Shown piece by piece: positions 54,807 through 61,460 of a stretch of DNA of 64,000 nt. This stretch comes from Pseudophaeobacter sp. GTDB lineage: Bacteria > Pseudomonadota > Alphaproteobacteria > Rhodobacterales > Rhodobacteraceae. Every line of letters begins with the position of its first letter. Position 1 is the first letter of the stretch. Location: NCBI GenBank assembly GCA_027019165.1, contig JALUXC010000002.1, positions 1 to 64,000 of the forward strand, given 5' to 3'. The notes under the pieces were generated by a model. The model saw nothing but the letters and a program-made list of their open reading frames with translations. It did not search any database and was not told where the DNA came from. A program made the position numbers and the translations under genes.

Positions 54807-56147
54807 ATGGCCGGATCGGTATTTGACAGCCAGCTTTATGGCGATCTTTTTCCCGCGGGCGATGTCGGCCGCCTGTTCAGCGACAGTGCCGAAATCCGCG
54901 CCATGCTGCTGGTCGAAGGGGCGTTGGCCAAGGCGCAGGGCGCTGCGGGCGTCATCCCCGAGATCAGCGCCGCCGCCATCCAGCGCGCCACCATGGAGGT
55001 CGCGCTGGACCCCGGCGCCCTGCGCAAGGCCACGGGCCAGAACGGCGTGCCGGTGCCCGCGCTGGTCACCGCCCTGCGCAGCGAGATGAACGCGCCGGAG
55101 CACGCGCAATATGTGCATTGGGGGGCGACCTCGCAGGACATCATGGACACCGGGTTGATGCTGCGCCTGCGTCAGGCGCTGGCGGCGGTTGAAAGCGATC
55201 TGAAGGCCGTTCTTGGCGCGTTGTCGGCGCTTGCCCGCACCCATGCCGAGCTGCCCATGCCCGCACGCACCTACGGCCAGCACGCAACCCCCACCAGTTT
55301 CGGCGCTGTCGTGGCCGCCTGGGGCGCGCCGCTGATCGCCCTTCTGGAAGAGCTGCCCGCCCTGCGCACTTCCTGCCTTCTCGTCTCCCTTTCAGGCGCC
55401 GCCGGAACTGCCGGAGCTTTGGGACAAAACGCGCCTGCAGTCCGCGCTGCCCTAGCCGAAGGGCTATCGCTAGGCGACCCAGGCCGCAGCTGGCACACGG
55501 ACCGCAGCCCGGTGCTGCGTATCGCCGACTGGCTGGTGCGCGTGAACATCGCCCTTGGCAAAATGGGCGAGGACTGCATAGCTCTGGTGCAGACCGGCAT
55601 TCAGGAAATCCGCCTTGGCGGGGCCGGTGCCTCCTCGACCATGCCGCAGAAACAGAATCCTGTCGCTCCTTCGGCGCTGGTCGCCTTGGCGCGGCAGGGA
55701 GCGGGACTGCTGTCGATCCTGCACGGCGCCGCCATGCAGCAGCATCAGCGCGACGGCGCGTCCTGGTTCACCGAATGGATGTCTCTGCCACAACTCGTGC
55801 TGGGTGCTGCAAGTGCTGCGTCAACGGCCAAGGCGCTGGCCGCCGGGATAACGCCCAACGCAGAGGCCATGGCGACCGCTCTGAACAGCGGCCTCGACAT
55901 GATCCACGCCGAGGCGCTGAGCTTTGCCCTGACCGAGACCCTGCCCCGCCCCGAGGCACAGGCCGCCGTCAAAAAGCTCTGCCTTGAGGCCAACGCGAGC
56001 CAGACGCCGCTGGGTGCCTTGGCGGCGCAGGAGTTCCCCGATCTGGACACAGGCGCGCTCTTTGATCCGGCACGGCAAATGGGACATGCCCCGGCGGAAG
56101 CCTTGCGTTTTGCCGAAAAAGCGGCCGAAGTCTGCAAGGCAGAGTAA
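54807..56147 (+). CDS. pcaB: 3-carboxy-cis,cis-muconate cycloisomerase-like lyase
   Basis: A 446-residue member of the fumarase/aspartase superfamily: HWGATSQDIMDTGLMLRLR, GQHATPTSFG, and the loop IRLGGAGASSTMPQKQNPVAPS with the catalytic serine. The length and signature fit PcaB, which cyclises 3-carboxymuconate in protocatechuate breakdown. It is one base after the preceding hydrolase and in the same run as pcaD. Confidence 0.9.
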   Translation: MAGSVFDSQLYGDLFPAGDVGRLFSDSAEIRAMLLVEGALAKAQGAAGVIPEISAAAIQRATMEVALDPGALRKATGQNGVPVPALVTALRSEMNAPEHAQYVHWGATSQDIMDTGLMLRLRQALAAVESDLKAVLGALSALARTHAELPMPARTYGQHATPTSFGAVVAAWGAPLIALLEELPALRTSCLLVSLSGAAGTAGALGQNAPAVRAALAEGLSLGDPGRSWHTDRSPVLRIADWLVRVNIALGKMGEDCIALVQTGIQEIRLGGAGASSTMPQKQNPVAPSALVALARQGAGLLSILHGAAMQQHQRDGASWFTEWMSLPQLVLGAASAASTAKALAAGITPNAEAMATALNSGLDMIHAEALSFALTETLPRPEAQAAVKKLCLEANASQTPLGALAAQEFPDLDTGALFDPARQMGHAPAEALRFAEKAAEVCKAE

Positions 56148-56237
56148 CCGGCCAAGAGGCAGCGACATGCGGCGCGGGACAGAGGTTTTGGAAACGGACT
56201 TGCCCCGCCCCATGACACATGCGGCAGGTGATTTCTG

Positions 56238-57437
56238 ATGCGCCTACCGCTGATCTTTGTGCTCACTACGGTGATGATCGACGCGATGGGCATCGGTTTG
56301 ATCATGCCGATCATGCCCAGCCTGATCGTCGAGGTGCAGGGCGGATCGCTTGCGGATGCTGCGATCTGGGGCGGGATCCTCAGCACCGCCTTTGCGGTGA
56401 TGCAATTCCTGTTCAGCCCGGTTCTGGGCTCGCTCTCAGACGCCATCGGGCGGCGGCCTGTTTTGCTGGTCTCGCTCTTTGTGATGGCGCTCGATTATCT
56501 GGTGATGGCGCTGGCTGGCTCGCTTTGGCTGTTGCTGGCGGGGCGCGTCGTGGGCGGCATCACAGCGGCGACCCATTCCACTGCCGGGGCCTATATCGCC
56601 GACATTTCGAAACCTCACGAGAAGGCCGCGAATTTTGGCCTGCTCGGAGCTGCCTTTGGTGCGGGGTTCGTGCTTGGTCCGCTGGTTGGCGGCCTTTTGG
56701 GAGAGATGGGCACCCGCGCGCCCTTCTACGCCGCTGCAGCCCTTGCGGCGCTGAACTTTGCCCTTGGCTGGTTCGTGATGCGCGAGACGGTGACGGATGA
56801 GACCCGCCGCGCCTTTGACTGGCGCCGGGCCAACCCGTTCGGAGCCTTTCGCGCCATGGCGCGGATTCCGGGCATCGCGCCGCTCTTGTGGGTCTATTTC
56901 CTCTATTCGGTGGCAATCTACGTCTACCCGGCGATCTGGTCCTACTTCACCACCGAGCGCTTTGGCTGGCAGCCCCAAATCATTGGCCTGTCACTGGGGA
57001 TCTACGGGATCTGCATGGCGCTGGTGCAGGGCTGGCTGTTGCGACACACGGTCAGATGGGTCGGAGAGCGCGGGACGGTGCTTTGGGGGCAGGTCTTCGA
57101 TTTCGTCGCCTTTGGCGTGCTGGCCTTTATCGTCAGCGGTACGCTTGCCCTGGCGCTGATCCCGATCTCGGCGCTGGGAGCGCTGGTGCAACCTGCGCTG
57201 CAAGGCATCATGTCGCGCAGAGTAGCCGATAACCAACAGGGCGAATTGCAGGGCGTGATGACGTCAGTGCACGCGCTGTCGATGGTGATCTCCCCACCGA
57301 TGATGACGATGACCTTTGCCTACTTCACGCGAGAGGGTACACCCGTCTATCTGCCCGGCGCCCCCTTCCTTGTGGCGCTGGTGCTGATGATCGCCGGATG
57401 CATCGTCTTCCTGCGCACAAAACGTTCCGCTGCGTAA
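56238..57437 (+). CDS. TetA-like MFS transporter
   Basis: A 399-residue protein with 12 predicted helices. The first loop motif is LSDAIGRRPVLLVSLF (the TetA-type GxLSDRxGRRP), and there is an opening DAMGIGLIMPIMPSLI typical of the TCR/Tet family. It extrudes drugs or metabolites by proton antiport; a substrate cannot be named. The gene lies 90 bases after pcaB in the same direction. Confidence 0.9.
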   Translation: MRLPLIFVLTTVMIDAMGIGLIMPIMPSLIVEVQGGSLADAAIWGGILSTAFAVMQFLFSPVLGSLSDAIGRRPVLLVSLFVMALDYLVMALAGSLWLLLAGRVVGGITAATHSTAGAYIADISKPHEKAANFGLLGAAFGAGFVLGPLVGGLLGEMGTRAPFYAAAALAALNFALGWFVMRETVTDETRRAFDWRRANPFGAFRAMARIPGIAPLLWVYFLYSVAIYVYPAIWSYFTTERFGWQPQIIGLSLGIYGICMALVQGWLLRHTVRWVGERGTVLWGQVFDFVAFGVLAFIVSGTLALALIPISALGALVQPALQGIMSRRVADNQQGELQGVMTSVHALSMVISPPMMTMTFAYFTREGTPVYLPGAPFLVALVLMIAGCIVFLRTKRSAA

Positions 57438-57530
57438 CGCGATCGGGCGCGAAACACTTTCTCACTTGCAGCAGGGCACGCGCCGCGCCACCGTGCGGAT
57501 AAACACGCCTGGCAACCGGGAGAAAGAGCC

Positions 57531-58625
57531 ATGCAAACCATCAAAGCCGCCGTCTGCCGCGAATTCGGCCAACCGCTCGTCATCGAAAATATCCAGATCG
57601 CAGATCCGCGCATGGGCGAGGTCGAGGTGACCCTGGATGCGGTCGCGATCTGCCACAGCGACATTTCCTACGCCGAAGGCGCCTGGGGCGGCCACTTGCC
57701 CGCCGTCTATGGCCATGAGGCTGCAGGCACGATCACCAAGGTGGGCGACGGCGTGAACGGTTTCGCGACAGGCGACAGCGTTGTCGTCACCCTGATCCGC
57801 TCCTGCGGCACCTGCCCTAGCTGCGCAGGCGGCAAGCCGACAATCTGCGAAACCCCCTATGACGGGGTGAAGAACGGCCCTTTGACCACCGCCGATGGCG
57901 ACCCTCTGGAGCAAGCCATGGCCTGCGGAGCCTTTGCCGAAAAGGTGGTGGTGGATCAGCGCCAGATCGTGAAGATCCCCGAAACCATGGGAAAGGATGT
58001 CGCCTCGCTCATTTCCTGCGGGGTGATCACCGGCGTTGGCGCCGCTGTCAATGCCGCGGGGCTGCGCCCCGGGCAGGACGTGGTGGTGATCGGCGCGGGC
58101 GGCGTCGGTCTCAACGCCATTCAGGGGGCGCGCATCGCTGGCGCGCGCCGCATCGTTGCCGTCGATATGAGCGAGGAGAAGCTCGAGGTTGCCAAGGAAT
58201 TCGGCGCCACCCACGGCGTTCTCGGCACACAGAAATCGCCCTGGCGCGCCTCATACAAAGCGCTTGGCGGGCGCGGCGCAGATGCGGTTTTGGTAACCGT
58301 AGGTGCCATTCCCGCCTATGAACAGGCGGTGCGCTATCTGGGCCGCGGCGGCAAGGCGGTGATGATCGGTATGCCCCATTCCGGAGCCAAGGCGGAGTAC
58401 GAACCCGTTGTCATGGCCGCGATTGGCCAAGGGCTTGTCGGCTCCAAGATGGGAGATGTCGTGATTCAGCGCGATATCCCCTGGATGATCGACCTTTATG
58501 AGCAGGGACGCCTGAAACTGGACGAGCTGATCTCGGGACGCTGGAGCCTTGATCAGATCAACGAGGCGATTGCCGACACCAAGACAGGCTCGGCCCGGCG
58601 CAACGTGATCCTGTTCAACCGCTGA
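57531..58625 (+). CDS. Zinc-dependent alcohol dehydrogenase
   Basis: A 364-residue medium-chain dehydrogenase: catalytic zinc ligand in CHSDISYAEG, YGHEAAGTITKVG, structural-zinc cysteines in CGTCPSCAGGKPTIC, and the NAD fold at VVVIGAGGVGLNAIQGARIAGA. It resembles class III/S-hydroxymethyl-type and benzyl-alcohol-type dehydrogenases. It oxidises an alcohol or aldehyde adduct; the substrate is not clear. Spacing of 93 bases to the MFS gene allows a separate promoter. Confidence 0.92.
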   Translation: MQTIKAAVCREFGQPLVIENIQIADPRMGEVEVTLDAVAICHSDISYAEGAWGGHLPAVYGHEAAGTITKVGDGVNGFATGDSVVVTLIRSCGTCPSCAGGKPTICETPYDGVKNGPLTTADGDPLEQAMACGAFAEKVVVDQRQIVKIPETMGKDVASLISCGVITGVGAAVNAAGLRPGQDVVVIGAGGVGLNAIQGARIAGARRIVAVDMSEEKLEVAKEFGATHGVLGTQKSPWRASYKALGGRGADAVLVTVGAIPAYEQAVRYLGRGGKAVMIGMPHSGAKAEYEPVVMAAIGQGLVGSKMGDVVIQRDIPWMIDLYEQGRLKLDELISGRWSLDQINEAIADTKTGSARRNVILFNR

Positions 58626-58655
58626 CCAGTTGAAGGCAGCCCAAAGGAGCCTCCG

Positions 58656-59888
58656 ATGAAGCTGCAGGACCTCGACATCATCGTGACCGCCCCGCCCGCC
58701 CCCGGATGGGGTGGGCGCTACTGGATCCTGGTGAAAGTGACGACCGACACCGGCATCACCGGCTGGGGTGAATGCTACGCCGCCTCGGTCGGCCCCAAGG
58801 CCATGACCCATGTGATCCGCGATGTTTTCACGCGGCATATGGAGGGGGAGAACCCGGAAAACATCGAACTGATGTTCCGCCGCGCCTATTCATCGGGCTT
58901 TACCCAGAGACCCGACCTGACGGTCATGGGGGCCTTTTCAGGGCTGGAAATCGCCTGTTGGGATATCCTTGGCAAGGATCGGGGCCGCCCCGTCCATGCC
59001 CTCATCGGCGGGCGCATGAACGATCGCATCCGCGCCTATACCTATCTTTACCCGCTGCCCCAGCACGAGATCGCAGAATTCTGGACCTCTCCCGAAATGG
59101 CCGCCGAAAGCGCCGCCGAGATGGTGCGTCAGGGCTACACAGCAGTAAAGTTCGACCCCGCAGGCCCTTACACCCTGCGCGGTGGCCACATGCCCGCGAT
59201 GAGCGACATCAGCCAATCCGTCGCCTTCTGCAAGGCCATCCGCGAGGCGGTGGGAGATCGGGCTGACCTGCTCTTTGGCACCCATGGCCAGTTTACCACC
59301 GCCGGCGCCATCCGGCTGGGGCAGGCCATTGCGCCCTACCAGCCGCTGTGGTTCGAAGAACCGGTTCCTCCTGACTGCGTGGGTCAGATGGCGCGCGTTG
59401 CGGCGGGCCAGCCGGTGCCGGTCGCGACCGGAGAGCGCCTGACCACCAAGGCCGAGTTCGCCCCAGTCCTGCGCGAAGGCGCGGCCAGCATCCTGCAACC
59501 GGCGCTGGGGCGTGTTGGCGGCATCTGGGAAGCAAAGAAGATCGCCGCCATGGCCGAGGTCTATAACGCGCAAATGGCACCGCATCTTTATGCCGGACCG
59601 GTCGAATGGGCGGCAAACATCCATCTGGCCGCCTCGATCCCGAATATCCTCATGGCCGAGAGCATCGAAACGCCGTTTCACGATGCCCTCATCAAAGGTG
59701 GAATCCGAGTGGAAAGTGGGTTCATTACGCCGCCGGATGCGCCGGGCCTTGGCATCGAGATCGACGAGGATCTCGCGCGCGCGCATCCCTTTTCCGGCGA
59801 GGATCTGCACCTAAATATGCAGGAAGCGCCCTGTGACTATGTGAACGGCAATGCCTTTGCCGGAGGCGCGCCGCCGCTGCCCGAATAG
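58656..59888 (+). CDS. Mandelate-racemase/muconate-lactonising family enzyme
   Basis: A 410-residue enolase-superfamily enzyme. The capping domain has WGGRYWILVKVTTDTGITGWGE; the barrel shows K165 in VKFDPAG, E235 in WFEEPVPPD, E260 in TGERLTTK and H310 in APHLYAGPVE. The usual first metal ligand position reads FGTHGQFT with G208-T209-H210, so the Asp seen in galactonate dehydratase (DFHGR) is missing. It probably dehydrates or cycloisomerises a sugar acid, but the substrate is unknown. It lies 30 bases after the alcohol dehydrogenase, likely in one operon. Confidence 0.87.
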   Translation: MKLQDLDIIVTAPPAPGWGGRYWILVKVTTDTGITGWGECYAASVGPKAMTHVIRDVFTRHMEGENPENIELMFRRAYSSGFTQRPDLTVMGAFSGLEIACWDILGKDRGRPVHALIGGRMNDRIRAYTYLYPLPQHEIAEFWTSPEMAAESAAEMVRQGYTAVKFDPAGPYTLRGGHMPAMSDISQSVAFCKAIREAVGDRADLLFGTHGQFTTAGAIRLGQAIAPYQPLWFEEPVPPDCVGQMARVAAGQPVPVATGERLTTKAEFAPVLREGAASILQPALGRVGGIWEAKKIAAMAEVYNAQMAPHLYAGPVEWAANIHLAASIPNILMAESIETPFHDALIKGGIRVESGFITPPDAPGLGIEIDEDLARAHPFSGEDLHLNMQEAPCDYVNGNAFAGGAPPLPE

Positions 59889-59968
59889 GGGTACGGCAGC
59901 GCGGCTTGTGCGAATGGGGCAAAATAGTGCATTATGTGCCGCAAGCTCTAGCGCAGGAACTTGAACTC

Positions 59969-60301
59969 GTGACCATCCAATCCCCCGATACGATTTCGCC
60001 GGATACGCCGGTCGATATGGCGCAACGCGCGGCCGAGGCGGCGGCGTTCCTCAAGACACTCGCCCATGAGGGTCGCTTGATGATCCTGTGCCACCTCGGC
60101 ACCGGGGAAAAATCAGTTGGGGAGCTGGAGGCGCTGCTCGGTATGCGGCAAGCCGCCGTGAGCCAGATGCTGGCACGTTTGCGTGATGAAGCGCTGGTGG
60201 AGACCCGGCGCGATGGGAAGACCATCTACTATTCGCTGAAGGACCAGAATACGGAAGAGATAATTGCCCTTCTCTATCGTCAGTTCTGTGGTGGAGAATA
60301 A
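59969..60301 (+). CDS. ArsR-family repressor with SqrR/BigR-type cysteine pair
   Basis: A 110-residue winged-helix repressor: FLKTLAHEGRLMILCHLGTGEKSVGELEALLGMRQAAVSQMLARLRDEALVETRRDGKTIYYSL. With GTG at 59969 as start, its cysteines fall at C41 and C107, exactly the positions of the persulfide-sensing pair of Rhodobacter SqrR. It is therefore likely a reactive-sulfur sensor; known targets of that class are sulfide-oxidation genes, none of which is adjacent. It follows the enolase-superfamily gene by 80 bases. Confidence 0.88.
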   Translation: MTIQSPDTISPDTPVDMAQRAAEAAAFLKTLAHEGRLMILCHLGTGEKSVGELEALLGMRQAAVSQMLARLRDEALVETRRDGKTIYYSLKDQNTEEIIALLYRQFCGGE

Positions 60302-60445
60302 CCGGCCCTAAATGGCCTCGTCCTGTTTTTCGGGAACTGAACCAGTAGAAAATTGCATCGGCAGCACTTTGCAATCATGCGAGCGCTCCCGCGCCTGTCC
60401 GGTCCTTTGCCTGCGGCAAACCCCCGAAACCAGCCTTGGGCCCAG

Positions 60446-60525
60446 CGCGGCTTCGCCGCGCCACGCCCAACGGGCGAAGGGCATTCTTTGAATGCCATGA
60501 GACGGGCGGGAGTGCCCCCCGCCTG
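60446..60525 (+). repeat. Dispersed repeat, copy 2
   Basis: GCGCGGCTTCGCCGCGC hairpin, then CACGCCCAACGGG, TCTTTGAATGCC and GGGCGGGAG, matching the layout of 49121-49190. It lies beyond the 3' end of the minus-strand FAH gene. Confidence 0.55.
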
Positions 60526-60546
60526 ACGCTTGCATTCACAGAGAAC

Positions 60547-61395
60547 TCAGCTGTCTGCCCGCAGATTTTGACGCTGTCGACCAAGGCCTTCGATCTCTAG
60601 CTCCATCACGTCACCGGCTTTGAGATAAACCGGACCGGGCTTCATCCCCATGCCCACACCGGGCGGCGTGCCGGTGGCAATCACATCGCCCGGATGAAGG
60701 GTCATGAGCTGGCTGAGATGAGAGATGATCTCTGCCACGGAAAAGATCATCTTGCCGGTATTTCCCGTCTGCATGCGCTTTCCGTTCACGTCGCAAGACA
60801 GAGCAAGGTTCTGAGGGTCTGCCACCTCGTCCCGCGTCACCAGCCAGGGGCCGATGGGACCAAATGTGTCGCAGCTTTTGCCCTTGGTCCATTGGCCGGT
60901 CAGCTTGATCTGAAAATCACGTTCGGAGACATCATTGATCACGCAATAGCCCGCCACGTGATCGAGCGCCTCGGCTTCGGTGACGTATTTCGCGGCCCTG
61001 CCGATCACCACGCCCAGTTCGACCTCCCAATCCGTGGCAACGGAGCCACGCGGGATCAGCACATCGTCATTGGGGCCCGCGATTGCCGAATTGGCCTTCA
61101 TGAACAGGATGGGATGTTCGGGGATCGGCATACCTGCCTCTTCGGCGTGATCGGAGTAGTTGAGGCCAATGCAGAGAAACTTGCCCACGCCGCCGACGCA
61201 GGGCGCCAGGTCGATGTCGCCCTCTACCGTCGGCAGAGAGCTGGTATCCAGCGCCGCCAAACGGGCCAGCGATGCGTCATCAAGAACCTCTCCCGTGATA
61301 TCCGCTACATGACCGGACAGATCGCGCACGACCCCGTCTGCATCCATCACCCCCGGACGCACTGCGCCCTCCACTCGATATCGCAGCAGTTTCAT
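60547..61395 (-). CDS. Fumarylacetoacetate hydrolase family protein
   Basis: A 282-residue enzyme: LCIGLNYSDHAEEAGMPIPEHPILFMKAN, metal ligands in DWEVELGVVIGRAAKYV and the aspartate in VINDVSERDFQ, then KSCDTFGPIGPWLVT and GDVIATGTPPGVGMGMKPGPVYL. This is the FAH/2-keto-4-pentenoate-hydratase-type fold, which cleaves or hydrates 2-keto acids in aromatic and sugar catabolism. It opposes the catabolic run and may serve a related pathway. Confidence 0.92.
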   Translation of the reverse strand: MKLLRYRVEGAVRPGVMDADGVVRDLSGHVADITGEVLDDASLARLAALDTSSLPTVEGDIDLAPCVGGVGKFLCIGLNYSDHAEEAGMPIPEHPILFMKANSAIAGPNDDVLIPRGSVATDWEVELGVVIGRAAKYVTEAEALDHVAGYCVINDVSERDFQIKLTGQWTKGKSCDTFGPIGPWLVTRDEVADPQNLALSCDVNGKRMQTGNTGKMIFSVAEIISHLSQLMTLHPGDVIATGTPPGVGMGMKPGPVYLKAGDVMELEIEGLGRQRQNLRADS

Positions 61396-61460
61396 GGCTG
61401 CCTCCCCCTTTTCATTTGGCTTGAAACCTTGTGTCGCCGCTGCCTGTCAGATTTGCAAGG

